Source: Sequoia sempervirens
Taxonomy: Eukaryota; Streptophyta; Pinopsida; Cupressales; Cupressaceae
Assembly: GCA_007258455.2 (NCBI GenBank)
Contig: VDFB02373365.1
Location: forward strand, 224,869,539-224,933,538
Reading direction: 5' to 3'
DNA length: 64,000 nucleotides
The notes under the pieces are model-generated. The model was given only the letters and a program-made list of their open reading frames with translations, made no database searches and was not told where the DNA came from. Position 1 is the stretch's first letter. The number at the start of each line of letters is the position of its first letter. The position numbers and the translations under genes were made by a program. Of this stretch, positions 24,850-37,842 are shown piece by piece.

Positions 24850-25868
24850 TGATGTAGAAGCTATTTAAATTAAACCAATTTTCTACAAATGAAATTTAAA
24901 AATCTCACAAATAATATTCAACAACACAGAGAAATTGAAACCCAAAATGCCAAGCCCAGATTGCAATATTCAACTAGACAATCCTTGAATTAAATATGGG
25001 AAATTAATCTATTACAATCCAATCATAGATGAAGGCTGTAACAATCCATAGAAAATCCTTGGAAATCACACACAATCTGATTTGCAGCAACAAATCAAAA
25101 CTTGGAGTCAATCTTCTCTCCAGCACCTACAACTTCAAAACACCCTGCACAATCTTGTGTTGATTTTTCCTCTATCAACACCCAAAAATCTGTCAAAACA
25201 TCAAAGAGCTGGCCTTCTATAGGTATTCCATGCCTTCCTTCTCTTCTTTGTGTTTTTCCTGTGAAAACCCCCCCAAAAGAATGAAAGAAATTCAATTTTA
25301 TTTTATCTTTTTTCCTGAAATGTAATTTCAATCTCATTTAGCTTTCATTCCAAAGCTTCTCCAGGAAATCAATGCCTCCACCTCCAGGAAGTAAATAAAA
25401 TTCAATTAATATTCAAAAATACATAAAATATTTGTTTTAAATCTTCCAGACTTAGCCAAAATGAAATATGGCTTTTGAATGACTTTAATGCTTTCCCAAA
25501 TAAAGCAATAAAACAGAATCCTCAACTTGGGCACCCACCTTCTAGGTTCCTATTTTTTAGGAGTTGTAGAAATTTAAAATATGAGTTACAAATGGCTTTA
25601 ATGGCTCCAATAAATCCACACCATAAATTGTTTTTTATGCTTTTTCAATTTTAAAGTATATTCTCCATGATTTCTCTTCACCAATTTGACCCAATTTGAA
25701 ATCAAGTCCAAATTCAAATTTTTCCACATCACAAAATATTTAATTTCACCCTAAAATATGAATTTCAATAATCAAACATGAAATCCAACACACCAAAATT
25801 CAAAAATTCAAAAATAAAATCTTCAAGTTGACATAGGATTGCACTGAGCCATGGATGCTCCTGCATCA
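24850..25868 (-). repeat. 5' LTR of the gypsy element
   Basis: This copy is bounded by TGATGTAG and CTGCATCA. It is almost colinear with 21185-22209 and directly adjoins the primer site. Both LTRs contain a stretch of C residues near their middle that differs in length between them. Confidence 0.9.
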
Positions 25869-27280
25869 TATTGAAAAGTGTCATCTTTGATAGCTTGTTT
25901 CTAGCATGCATTTTCTCACATTTGTGTATAAATAGAGGTGTTTCTCCCTCAATTGCAACACATTATGCACACTTGATGCTTATTTATTGAATTGTTATTT
26001 TGAATTTCTAAGTTTGAGAGTTTGAGAGAGGTTTTTGAGAGTTTGTGTGAGGTTTTTGAGAGTAATTTTTTGGTGGGTGGAAGAGAGATAGTTGGGAATT
26101 GCTTGTTGATTTTGGGAAGGTTGAGCTAGGAATCCAGTTTAATCAATTGGAGATTTGAATAAATAGGCATGATAATTTCTACTCTTTTATGCTTTATATG
26201 TATTTGAAAAGATTGTGACATTGTTTGCCTTGTTTGGAAAATTTGTTTAATTATTTACTATGGAAAGGTTATTCTCTTCTTTATGTGGAAATGAAAGATT
26301 ATTGATGTACCTAGTCTATGATCTCTATTGATTGAGTGTATGTATATATTCCATATTAAGGAATGGGTGTTTATAGTAGCATTAAATACTATATTAAAGA
26401 TAGAGCTTATATAGTTGATGTTTATTTAAGTTGGGTTATAAAACTACTTTGATTTACTTAGTAGTAGTGTCTTGGTAAATGTAGAGGGTAATAGGTTATT
26501 CCTGGGGTTAAGGTTACTCCATGGTGTAAGGGGATATCCTATGCATGGGATATGAATGGTTAATACAAATTGAGCTAGGAAGGTGGGTGAATTTTATGAT
26601 GTCCACTCTAAATTATGGGTGATGAATACTTTGGCCAAAGTAGTGTAAGTTGCCATTGTTTACACCGTCAATTCACTATGATCTAGGTTTACATACTAGG
26701 TAGGGAATGTCATATGTGTAGTTTGTAGCCACTATGTGACAGATCTAGACATGTAGGATGCAACACCAAGCTCAAGGAAGGTCATTATTATTATGAGGTT
26801 ACCAAACCAATCTCTTCATCAAAGGGTAGGGTCGTCTTACCAAGTTTGGTAGATGTGTGGGGGACTACAGTTAAGTCCACGGTTGGCAGAAAAGTGCTTG
26901 AGTGATGCTTCTCATCATCAGTTGGCGACCAAGATTTGATGGACACCTAGACCATTCATATATCTATTGTCAGTTAGCTCAATGGAGCCTTGTATGTATT
27001 TGTATCCATTACTATGAAAAAATTATAAAAGAGAAATGTTATCATGAAATTATGTATTATGAAATAAATACATTGGAAAGTTGTAATACTTTGATATAAT
27101 GCAATAATGCAATGGGAAAGTTTGGAAATATGTTTATTTCAAATGTGCATGCTATCTTTTTATTTGAAAAGAAAAATTTTATTGCTTAAGCTATTGTCAT
27201 CATATTTTATTTACTTGAGGTTAAAACATAGGAAAGTTACTACGTAGAACATTAGGCATGTTGCATACCAAACCAAAATC
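25869..27280 (+). other. Promoter-like, possible solo LTR region
   Basis: No coding pattern is seen. A good TATA box (TATAAATAG, 25927-25935) is followed by a leader with repeated GAGAGTTT/GAGAGGTTTTT blocks (26018-26062). A CATCA/GTTGGCGACC boundary at 26918-26930 could be an LTR end next to a decayed primer site. This combination suggests a solo or partial LTR on the plus strand, but I found no second copy in the window, so this is a guess. Confidence 0.25.
25927..25935 (+). promoter_or_regulatory. Putative TATA box
   Basis: TATAAATAG followed by AGGTG, about 60 bp after the end of the gypsy element. It matches the plant TATA consensus well. What it would drive is unknown. Confidence 0.4.
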
Positions 27281-27294
27281 AATTTTTTTTCTAA

Positions 27295-27410
27295 CCCATA
27301 CAGAAAGTCAAATATTCGTTTCACAATTTTAGCTAAGTAAAAATATGTTTTTTCCCTATTGTCATTGTTTGGCCCATCATGATCTTGAGCTCACCACTAT
27401 ACAATATAGT
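27295..27410. repeat. Partial copy of the TIR-bearing insertion end
   Basis: A 17-bp identity (TTTGGCCCATCATGATC, 27369-27385) and looser flanking similarity (ATTCGTTTCA.CAATTTT) match the right end of the insertion at 44522-45290. It is probably a decayed relative of that repeat. Confidence 0.35.
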
Positions 27411-27419
27411 ATATAAGAT

Positions 27420-28180
27420 AATATCTAAATTTATAACAACAAGATAAAAAAAATATTACTAGAAATAATTGTAGAAGAGAAAAGTGGTTTTGTTCCTAGA
27501 TGCTCTATATTAGATGGAGTGATACTATCTCAAGAAATATTACACAATAAAAATAACCAAAAGAAAAAGTATGATTCCAAAATTGAAATTAAAAAGTGCA
27601 TGAAAGATTATATTGGAGATTCCTGTTGAAAGTAAAGGAAATTTTTTGGCTTTTTAAAATAATGGATAAAGTAGATTTTTAGTCATATAGCTAGCCCAAG
27701 ATATTTAGTCTTAGTTAACGGTAGCAATACTAAATTTCTAATATTTTTAGAAGTACTATTCAACTTAGAGGAAGCCAAAAATAATATTAGGAAAATGATG
27801 AAATTTTTAATATGAATCAATCTCCTAGGATGTTTAGAAGGCACTATTATTGAAGTAGTTTATGGATGAAGCATTCTAGTTGTATACAAGACAATTCTAC
27901 TATATCATGAATAAAAAAGCAAAGAAAACGTATGAAATTTCGAAATAAGTCAGAAGAATGAAGGTGATTTAAGGCATTGGATGGTCAAATTCCCTCATTT
28001 AATACAAATTAGATAAAGAGTACATAATATAATTAGAAATAGGTTTGGTTTTAGAAGATGTAAGGATAGATTAAAAATATAGGGGTTTATATAGTTAATA
28101 ATTTCTAGAAAAAAATATATGAGTTTATATTTTTAGACCAAAATTATTGAACATTATATATTTTGATTATAAATATGATA
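27420..28180 (+). pseudogene. LINE reverse transcriptase fragment
   Basis: The plus strand reads IVEEKSGFVPRCSILDGVILSQEILH at about 27465-27543, the RT motif around the SGF.P box of plant LINEs. Then comes a KIEIKK.MKDYIGD block in place of KLDI.KAYD..W, and after a frame change WIK.IFSHIASPRYLVLVNGS (27665-27725). The YxDD active site is not seen. It belongs to the same class as the two larger LINEs but is more decayed and is truncated at both ends. Confidence 0.7.
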
Positions 28181-29040
28181 AGAGTAGTCACCTAGACCAC
28201 ACTTTACTAATTAAAAATATATTATTCTCCTATATAGAAGAATAATATTTTTTACCAATCTATACATTATATAAACTAAGGGATCATTATGCTTATAAAA
28301 TTTGTAACTATAAAGATTTGGGTTATATTATTCATACATATGATATAAGTATATATGTATATATACTATAAGTATATTTTATTCATACATATTTATTTTA
28401 TCTATCTATACATTTTATATAAGAATATATATGTAAGTAATATTAGCCTTATACATATAAGAATAATATTATAAATATCTATCTATATAAGAGATCACTA
28501 TGTTTATAAAAAAAAATTCATATAATGGTTTTTTAAATAAGAGACATAAGTTCAAATAAGATCATAAAAATAATGATTTATTTTGGTATCAATACATTTA
28601 AAAACAATAAATGACAATGAATTATATACATAATTGTAAGCATTAAAGTTCAATTGATCAAATAACATGAAATGAAACAATTTAAACAAGCAATCAATCA
28701 ATTAAAGACAATACTCCAATGAAATTTAGTAAAGATGGTTAAAATTATTCAAATAACATCAAAGCAATCTAATTTCATAGATAATTGAAACAAATAACTA
28801 GCAAACCTCCAATCCCATTGTGGATTGAGTGCAGTTTTGGTGTGATGTGGATGTGGATTTCTCAAAATTTCCTAATCCATGTTGATGCAAAACCTTGATG
28901 ATGATTGATGAGGGTTGATTCACACAAAAATCTTCAAATTTCTCAAAGGGTGAGTAATCAATTTGAAAGAGTAACTTTGCATAAGGTTGTGAATTGAATC
29001 GATATGAAACTGGCTTGGTATTGCAGTGTAGGAAAAAGTA
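28181..29040. other. AT-rich stretch, nothing recognised
   Basis: TATA- and ATATGTAT-rich simple sequence dominates 28330-28500. The rest is AT-rich unique-looking DNA without coding pattern. Confidence 0.5.
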
Positions 29041-30100
29041 TCCCTTTTCACACCTAATTTGGGAATAAACATAAATAAAAAGGACTAAATTATGTCTTAA
29101 TTTAGTGTTGTAATATGTTTTACATATTCACATTAAGTTTAGGGCCTTATTAAATAAAATGGACTTAATTGTGCCTTATTTGTGATGTTGTAAGTTGTAC
29201 CTTTACACTTTCACATTAATCTAGGGCCTTATTAATTAATTGAGGTTAATTTTCCTTAATTGGCCCTTTAGTTCAAATCCAAGCCTAATTCATTGTAATT
29301 TCCAAAGAGGAACACCCAACATTCATAAATTCCATGACATAACACTTAACATTGGAGAATGTGTGTCTTAGGTGAGTGACCTAGGACCCATTCGCCCAAG
29401 AGTGAATGGGTCCTATCTTAGACCTAGGACCTAAATTTTTATTATGTTTTAGGTGGTATTTCAATGATTTCAAATGTATATTCATATGTCGGTTTGTGTC
29501 ATTTGAAATTCAGGAACTAATGTTAACATATGTATAAATAAGAGGTCATTTCACTAAGTTTCATCTAAGCATCAAGACTTTCAAGCATCCTAGAGTTTTC
29601 ATGCAAGCATTCCATTCAAGGGAAGATTTATTGAAGAATTATTGTAGCATTCAAGATCCTATTATTATGTCAAATTCTTCTTGCATCATGTTAATATGTT
29701 GATGTAGTGTTCAAGATCCATTCAAGCATTCAAAGGAATTGTTTCAAGTCAAGTTTCATGATTAAGATCCACATCCATTGAAGCCATTTCATGCAAGTTG
29801 TAGATCCATATTCCAAGGTTCAAACAAGTTTTGGTGTATTCAATTGCGGACACAATTTTTGAAGCCAAATTGGAAAAGACGCCAAAAATAGTGCCAATTT
29901 ATGCATGTCAAATGCAAAAGTAAATTTAAATGAAATTTTGCATTCTAAACCTTATTTCTTTTCAACCTATAGCTTGGCTTGAGGTTTTTAGCTTTGCAAC
30001 TCGCGCTCACCAAATCTCTTCCATTTTTTGCACTCTTGGCTTGCAATCCTTCATGAGGATGTCACTAACACATCAAGGAGGTCAAATATTGTGAAGAGGT
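29040..30100 (+). repeat. LTR-like sequence related to the 36-45 kb element, plus orientation
   Basis: It shares several features in order with the LTRs at 36258 and 43437 read on the minus strand: a GATGTTGTAA block (29191), the ACCCATTCGCC hairpin (29382-29415), a TATAAATAAG TATA box (29533), and a downstream AAGCATTCAAG-rich leader. The sequences are clearly diverged. I interpret it as a solo or partial LTR of a related Tat/Ogre-like family on the opposite strand. The boundaries are approximate and no primer site was recognised. Confidence 0.4.
29382..29415. repeat. Hairpin of the GGACCCATTCGCC family
   Basis: TAGGACCCATTCGC and GTGAATGGGTCCTA flank a short loop, giving a stem of 13-14 bp with one mismatch. 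Outside it, ACCTAGGACC occurs again about 12 bases downstream. Similar hairpins recur in the 36-45 kb element. Confidence 0.75.
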
Positions 30101-31090
30101 ATGTATTTTTATTGTTTTTATTTTGAATTTGATTTAGAATGTAGATTGAAATAGGTTTTTTAATAACACTGTTCTAATTCTCAAGGAATGAATCTCCACC
30201 TCGAAACATTGAGAATTCATAATCACCCCCTCACAAAGAGCCTCCTATACAAGAACAACCTGAAACCCCTCCATCAATTCATAGGCTTCCTCAAGGAACA
30301 CGATAAAATATCCTAAATCAAATTGAAAACAATAAAAGAGACATTAAACATTTAATAATTGGAAGATTAACCGAGCATGTCGAAACCCACCCTTATAGGA
30401 GAGGGATTGTCAAATCGTTGAAGTCAATTGTATCCCATGTAGGAGAAATGAGTGAGAAAATAATTTTTGGTCAAATAAGAGGCATGAGACGAGACAATTT
30501 TATGCTAGTGGTCTTTCATATGCAGATGTGAAAAAACAAAAAATTAACAAAGTTGAATTGTGTGCCCTATTTACAGACCTGAGAACTAATGCACCTTTGT
30601 CTCATGCATGTAGGAGGTTCCCCATCTATTGGCGCCACCATGGATTAATTAAAAATAAATTTTGGGCATAGTGGTGGATGGTATTTGACCAACCTCCATG
30701 CAATAACCATGAGGTACCACAATACTTTTTGAGGAAACTCTATTGTGAGTTTGTCCTCAATAAGATGCCAAGTTATTTTGACATCTTATACTTTCAGGGT
30801 AGAGGTGGGGGATCCACACATGATAGACTTTCTACACAATGTAATCCATAGTTGGCACCGAGACCCTTGGCCAAACCCATGGTGGAGAATGTCACAATTC
30901 CTTCCATTGTTAAGGACAGTGTAGAGGTGGACACGGAGTTGATTAGCTCGCTCACCCAGACCACTATAGAGTGTGTGAGGCCTCTAGTAGAACCTAATGT
31001 GGAGGAGACGTGTAGGCCTTGAGCTACACCCCACCATTATGGCACTTGTGTTGTTTTCATGTATGATTATCAGAGTTCTTGGGATGCAGC

Positions 31091-32139
31091 TGTGTGAGTG
31101 AAAATGTATAAAGTAAACAAGATCACACAAGCAATGAAACGTTTTACATTAGAGATTTAATCATAAAACTAAATCAAATTGAAACAAGAGTAAATTCCTA
31201 AAATTGTTCCATTGTTCTCTATTCTCAAGGATTCCTTAAATCATATTGGCTCTCAGATTTGTGTATGCACTATGATTGTTAGAATGACAACTTGAGAAAC
31301 AAGATGCTATTCAAAATGCAAGAATCTAATTCCTACATGATTTATCAACAAATGATAATGATACTAATATTATTAATACTATTGTGATAAGATGAAGATT
31401 ATGCTATGATAATGATGTTAAATGCTATGGTAAGAATGTTGTATGAAAGCTAAGATAGTAACTACAATGCAACTATAAACTAAGACATGATTCTAAATTA
31501 TTATGATACTACGATGCAACTCGCTAAATGCTAAACAATGCTAAATATTCAAACTCTAAATACTCCAAATGCTCCAATGTTATTCCTGCACAATAAGTTT
31601 ACTCAAAGATGGGATGATAAATGTTCTAGCAAAGAGTTGTATTTATAGGATTTCCAAAGCATCTTGTGATGTGGCAGCGATCAACGGTCAAGATTTCAGC
31701 ATGAGAGATGAATGGTAGAGATGGAAGAATCATGGAGGATGTTCCCTTGACCAAGGGCAAAATGCCAAATGTATGAAGGAATAAAGAGTGTAAGAAAGCC
31801 ATGTGTCAAAAGTTTATTGAGGATAATTATAATTTAGAAATTATATATATTTAAATTCATGTGACACTTGGTGAGGTGGCAAGAAAAGTTGTAGAAATGT
31901 GTTTAAATTCCAAATTTGGGATTTAAATTTAGTGAAAAGGTTATTAATTAAATAAAACAAACTATAGGAATTTGTTTATTTAATTAAATTAGAGGAATGT
32001 GATTTTAGATTGAAGAATTAGAATATATGAACTACATAAATAAATTTAACATTTATTTATAAGTGGATGAATAAAAGGGGTTCATCAATTAAATAACTGG
32101 TATTTGATTAATTATCTTCACTAATTTTTGGTGTATACA
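31091..32139 (-). mobile_element. Solo LTR inserted in a coding exon
   Basis: It is a 1049-bp block with TGTGTGAG and TGTATACA ends, flanked by GCAGC (31086-31090) and GCAAC (32140-32144), a 5-bp target-site duplication with one change. A TATA box in the minus direction (CCTATAAATAC, near 31655-31645) and the AT-rich TGTATACACC start resemble the blocks at 1-424 and 54660-55747, so I place it on the minus strand. No internal coding part is present, so it is a solo LTR left by recombination. Confidence 0.7.
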
Positions 32140-32759
32140 GCAACTACACAACCTACATCAGTTGAAGAGGCTATGGCTATGATAGATGAATTGTTGAATA
32201 ATACATACGACATTGATACTTAGGTAAAATTCAGCAAGTTCATTTAATTTTGTTTATTAAATTATTTTTGAAATTTAAGAATAACTAAATTAGTAAAATT
32301 AACATGATGAAATTTTAGGGTAGGAGTGTTCATGAGATGTGCTCCATTACTGCAAACCCTTATTCATTCTCGATGTTGAGTCCAATGTGTATGTAACTAG
32401 TATTAAAGATATTATTATTACATTTGAACAGTTGAATGTTATATTTGAATGTTTGTCTCATAACATGCTTTGGATATCAAATAGTTTCCTAGTGGACCTT
32501 CGACCTCCACACCTCACAATTCATGTCCTCAAACAACTTTCACTCAGGCAACCTTTAGTCATTAATGGTGTTGTAAAACAATGTTAGCTAGTTTTTATAA
32601 TTTTGTGTATACAAATCTAAAAAATTAATGAGAAACACAAACATTGGTTGGTCTTGTGAGATCCTAATTATATTTACCATTCAACATCCATCTCATTCTT
32701 CCATTCCTTTCATCATGCATATTTTAACCATTTTATATCACATATCCCAATCTTTAACA

Positions 32760-34010
32760 CCTTATATATTATACCACCTTCCTCCATATTTCATCTTATA
32801 CACATATTGTTACAAGAAACCTTTCCTTCTGCTCATTATTGACGAAATCTCTAATACATTATTACTACACACCTCAAGTTCCCACTTCATGTCCTATATT
32901 CAAACCTTAGACACCGCCTAATTCACTTTATGGTCTAATATTCCCTCCTAATTACTTCCCATTAACCTCTAGTATAGTTCACCTTAAAAATGTTTTATTA
33001 TCCCATCCTAGCTCATCCAATTAATCTCTACTAATCCATTCTATGTTCCATCATCCCCTCTTGATCATGTCACATTATCTCTCCTAATTCACTTTTTGTT
33101 CCTTTATTCCTTCCTAATCCCATCCCATTAACATTTAATAGTTCACCCTATTTTCCATGATCCCCTCCTAGCCCATCCCACTAATATCTTCTAGTCCATC
33201 CTATGTGTCATTATTCCCTTCTACTCCCATCTTATTGTACCCATTATTATTTCACCCTAGATGTTCCATGATCCCCTATGTTCCTTTATCCATTCTATGT
33301 TATACCATCTTTATCTACATTTCATCCTAGATAACTCTTCTTTATTATTACTACACACAGGTCAATTTCGCACTTCATGCAATATAGTCAAACCCTAGAC
33401 ACCTCCTAATTCACCCTATGTTGCATTATTCCCTACTAATCACATCCCATTAACCTCTAATTTTCCACCCTATATTTTGTTATCCCATCCTAGCCCATCC
33501 CATCAATCTATACTAGTCCATCCTATGTTCCATTAACCCCTTCTATTCCCATCCCATTACCCTCTCTTATTTCACATTATGTTCCATTATCCCCTCTTGG
33601 TCTTGTCCCACTATCTTTCCCTAATTCACCCTATGTTCCTTTATTCCCTCCTAATCCCATCCCATTAACCTCTAATAGTTCATGCTATATTTTGTTATCC
33701 CATCCTAGCCCATCCCATTAATTTATTATAGTCCATCCCATGTTCCATTATCACATTCGACTCTCATCCCATTGTACCCTCTATTATTTCACCATATGTT
33801 CCATTATCCCATGTTGTTCTTGTCTTTGTATCCCTTCTATGCTATAGCACCTCCATCAAATTTTATCCTATACACTATTAGAAGAAATTTTTCCTTCCAC
33901 TCATTATTGACCAAAGTTGTCTTCTCCATTACTACTGCACACCTCAACAACCAACTTCATGTGCTACAATAAAACCCTAGAAACATCCTAATTCATCGTA
34001 TGTTCCATTG
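32760..34010. repeat. Nested pyrimidine-rich minisatellite, ~530-bp higher-order units
   Basis: Short units of about 33-40 bp, built on CCTATGTTCCATTATCCC and CCTAGCCCATCCCATTAA, are arranged in larger units. The anchor ATTTCATCCTA...ATTACTACACACCTCA...CCCTAGACACCTCCTAATTCA recurs at about 32776, 33302 and 33840, so the large period is near 526-538 bp. Two full units and part of a third are seen. The plus strand is strongly C+T-rich. The array lies between candidate exons and is therefore probably intronic. Confidence 0.75.
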
Positions 34011-34809
34011 TCCCTTTGAAAGTTTCTAGTAACATAGTAATCCTCACTTCATTCATGTGAACTTCATTATGGAATTATCACTATCTTGGCAACATGCCCT
34101 CATTAACATTAGTCCATCAGCATATGTAATACGAATCTCAATGAGCACTGAACTTTGGAATTTGCAAGTTTGGACTATCCCAGTGGACTTAGTACTTTCA
34201 CCATTATGTGATCTATAAGAACTATACTGTATTCTCAACTGATGCCAACCATTTACTCTTTCATTTATGATAGTTATAAAGGGACTACCTGAACTTCTTT
34301 ATATTACTATTAGATATGTTGTTTCATTTGTAGTTGTTGACATCAGACAACCCTGGTGATGTTGGTGGCATGATGGACCATGGAGTTGCTGCAACAATAG
34401 CTAGTTTTGATCCATTGAGAGAGATATGCAACAAATTAGTCAATTTGACATTATATTTTCTCTTTTATTGTCTATTATAGAAAATTTTCATGATACTTTT
34501 ATGTAGTTTAATTTCTATCTTGATGGTTTCTATAGGTGGTTGTCACTCTAGATTGTGGACATGGTAATGTTGTAAATATGTATGATGACTATGTGTACGT
34601 GGTAAGTGATTATATTTTGTTATATGTCATTCCACAATTCAATTTCTATGTATTAACATCTTTACTTTTTATTTTATAATTTGAAGGTCCAGAGTGAATA
34701 GAGGAGGACTAGTGAGCATGGTCGAAGGACAAGAGAACCAACAAACACTCCATTCATCCAAATTTTGAAGGCAACATGGGATCTTTTTTCTTCCCCTAGA
34801 GGGAAATGA

Positions 34810-36029
34810 CTATGTATTAGGGTTGTTTATTGTATGCCTATGTGACATTTTGGAACATATGTTTTGTACTATTGATATAAATGTGACATTTTATGTCCAT
34901 ATGGCTCTTTTTTACTAAGCCTATATGGCTTTTTTGGATATGTTTTGTATACTTTTATCAATATATATCATTGTATAGCCTTATGGATTTTTGATTAAAG
35001 AAAATATTATTCTTCTATTGCCATTCTTGAATGATGTTATCATGCGTATTGTGTAAATTGTATGATTGAATGTTGTAGGCATGGATTTTGTTTACATCTA
35101 ATGCTTAATTAATTAATGTTGATTTCTCAATAAGCTCCATCTAATGTGTATTGTGTAAATAAGCTCCATTCGTAGTGGTTTATATCCTTTGCAATGCTTC
35201 AATTACTTGTGCCTCACTTATTCACATGTATTCTTCACTTATTCATGTGTATACTTTATGTATATTGTGTGTATTCACGTGTATGCTTCATGCTTCCAAT
35301 TTATAATTCATGTGTTCATGTTTATTATTCATGATTCATGTGTATACTTCATGTATTTGCATGTATGCTCCATGCTTCTTGAGTTCTATTGTTGTCTAGA
35401 AGCAAGGAATTTAACACCAAAGGTTTCAAATGAACTATAAGATCTCCTTCCCATAAAAAATATCATAGAAAAATGTATTGCTTTTAAGTCATGGCTAAGG
35501 TTGGCATCCAACAACTAATGGTTCTAATTCTAAAGCTTAGCAATCATTGCATTTGCATCTATAGAAAAAGTGGATGTTTCAAACCTCATGGGCATATATA
35601 CATATACCTCTATGAATTTCTATGAATGTGCATAAAAACAAATTATAGTTGTTGATCCAACCAACAAAATTTATTTGCATCTACTAATATCACAACACTT
35701 GACATCTCATTAAATGAAATCAATGCACAAGTTAGTTTTATTGATATTCTGAAGACATTAGATGTGTATGAACAACAATATAAGTTTGATTTCCCAATGC
35801 ATCACCCATGTGCAGTTATCACATTTCTCTCATATTCATTATTTAAATAAGTTAAAAAACCTCCTTCCATTTTCTATGCATGAAATAACATGACAAATCA
35901 TTTGGAAACATGGTCCTATAACTGATGCTACATCATGTTTTATAACTATAGAGGACGAAAAACCATGTCATGGATATTGAATATCTAGATCCAATGTTTC
36001 ACTAGTAGGTTGAGTTTTGCATCCTAGCA
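34810..36029. other. No recognised gene
   Basis: After the last exon the sequence is AT-rich. At 35210-35380 it is a loose repeat of CATGTGTATRCTTCATG-type words. A few short open stretches (for example around 35560-35990) match nothing I know. Confidence 0.5.
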
Positions 36030-36257
36030 AGGGTGCACTATTCGGTGACAATAGCTAAAGTTTAGACTCATAAGGGATTTAGTTAGTTGAATGTAGTTCA
36101 GAGCGATTCGGTGTGTTTGGGTGTGAAAGAGGACCATGCCTAGCATAAACGTACCCACCCGAATGCATCAAAATAGTTTGTTTGGTCACACAAGTTGCAG
36201 AACAAAATATTTACCACTTTACAACTTTGCACTACTTTCATTTGACAACTTTTTCCT
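36030..36257. repeat. First (left) part of the 357-bp satellite array
   Basis: ACTCATAAGGG, GAGGACCATGCCTAGCATAAACGTACCCACC, and CAACTTTGCACTAC...TTTGACAACTTTTTCC occur in the same order and spacing as in the units at 45776-47768. It ends at 36257, inside TTTTTCC(CC), where the 9.5-kb LTR element was inserted. The array resumes at 45776. Confidence 0.85.
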
Positions 36258-37842
36258 TGAACCATTGATTTTTTGGCTCTTATGGACAACTCTTGCTCTT
36301 CTAGGGGTTTTCACCTAAAAGGAGAGAGACAGGAGCAAAAATGCTAATGGTTCATTCAAATTGTGTTATGTGCAATGTTGTTTGACCTAAATGAAGTTAA
36401 CTAAATGCAATTGACTAATATGAATTAATGAAAATGAATGCAAAAGTGAAATTAAAGCTATGTTTGAAAACACATTATGATACGAAACAATGAACTAAAC
36501 AAAGAAAATATGTAGAATAGAAAGGAATGAGTTAAATTAGAGTGCACCTGGGAAAAATATGATGAATTTAAAATGTTGTGGATGCTGACTGGAATCTCTA
36601 ATTTTTCATAATGGGACTCATTTGCCTAGGGTGGTGAATTAGTCCTCCTCCTGGTGAACAACTGTCAGAAACAAGTTTCTATCTACCGAGATCCAAAATC
36701 TGACAAAATTCATATTTTTAGTCCTAAGGTGGGACTCATTCGCCATAGGTGGCGAATCAGTCCTCTCCCAAATTTCTAAAAAATTAGGAGACAACTTTGC
36801 AACACCAAATCTAAAAATTACTGCTTGTCGGGTTGCCGAAGTCAATTTTGAAGGAAACAAATAGAAAACCTTCTCCAAGCTTGAAATAGACTTAAGTTGA
36901 CTTGAAGCACCTAGTTGACTTGTAAACCAATCTTTAGCACTAAAAATCTTGTCAAATCTGCATACCGAGGGCTTTAAACAAACATGCAATAGGGGAAAAA
37001 TTATTTAAGGTTAGTGAATAGGGGTTTTCCTTGGTCAAACCCCATTTTTTGTAATCAAACCTTTAATAAAATAATGAAATGCAAAGGAATGATAAAGTAA
37101 CAACATGCAATTTCTATCAACTTACCAAACCCTTGATGATGCAAGTCTGAAGTAATGTCAATGGCTGCTTTAAAGTGCTTGAATAATGCTTGAATGAATA
37201 GGTGGATAAGTGAACTTGATGAATGGGTCTTGAAATGAGGTGAAAATCACTTATTTATACACACTTGTGCCTTAGTTACCCATTCATACCTCATCATAGG
37301 TTGAAATCAAGAGTTTTTGAATAAAATCCTGAAAGGAAATTTAAAATATTTCAAATTTGGGGCCAAGGGGGACTCATTCACCACCCATGGCGAATGGGTC
37401 CCACCTAGGACAGGTGAAAATGTGTGTCAGGAAATATGTTGTATTTAATGTTGTTTGTCAGGATAATACTCAAAAATACACTTAATTAAGTATATGAGAG
37501 CATAAAGGGGTCAAATAAAGCATGAAAAAGGGATAAATAGTGAAGATGTGCCTAGAAAAATGTGAAATCTTGTTACAAGACTTTACAACACTTCAAAATA
37601 GGACTTTGATGAATAAAAAGGTGATTTTTAGGTGAATTGTAATAATAGAGTCTAGAAGAATGTAGAAATATCTTACAACACTTCACAACATCTTCACAAG
37701 ATGCTATTATTTGAATTTTAGTACCTAAATATGCATGTTCAAGCCATGTTACAACATAAAATCATAGCAAAATAGATCAAACACCATGAAACAAGACCTA
37801 AAAGGCCATGAAAATGACAAGGGGCCATTTTTATATGGCACA
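36258..37842 (-). repeat. 3' LTR of the Tat/Ogre-like element
   Basis: It is 1585 bp long and aligns with the 5' LTR except for the 769-bp insertion present only there. It carries three copies of the GGACTCATTCGCC hairpin (36614-36645, 36732-36763, 37372-37404) and a minus-strand TATA box (TATAAATAAG, 37250-37259). Confidence 0.9.

Larger units (their letters stand above)
21185..25868 (-). mobile_element. Non-autonomous Ty3-gypsy LTR element (gag, protease, integrase tail)
   Basis: Two LTRs of about 1 kb bound the element, each starting TGATGTAGAAGC and ending CTRCATYA, so the ends are inverted copies of each other. Candidate target-site duplications are GATTG (21180-21184) and TATTG (25869-25873), four of five bases alike. 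Coding sequence is on the minus strand in the order gag, protease, integrase C-terminus. Reverse transcriptase, RNase H and the integrase core are missing, apparently by internal deletion between about 23200 and 22800. The primer site inside the right LTR matches initiator tRNA-Met and confirms the orientation. The LTRs look similar to each other by eye, suggesting a fairly recent insertion compared with the LINEs. Confidence 0.9.
30180..34809 (+). pseudogene. Decayed multi-exon gene of unknown family
   Basis: A frame from about 30525 stays readable to 31090, with three stops, and reads LSHACRRFPIYWRHHGLIKN and VPQYFLRKLYCEFVLNKMP. If the inserted LTR (31091-32139) is skipped, the frame continues directly at 32145 with TTQPTSVEEAMAMIDELL to 32223. 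Candidate introns with GT/AG ends are 32224-32318 and 34602-34686. Candidate exons are 32319-32584, about 34334-34437, 34536-34601 (VVTLDCGHGNVVNMYDDYVY) and 34687-34809 (ending FIQILKATWDLFSSPRGK). The last two join in phase 0 with one TAG stop. Upstream sequence from 30180 (proline-rich, then ETHPYRRGIVKSLKSIVS) may be the N-terminal part. I do not recognise the family. It could be a host gene copy or a cellular gene carried by a transposon. Confidence 0.5.
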
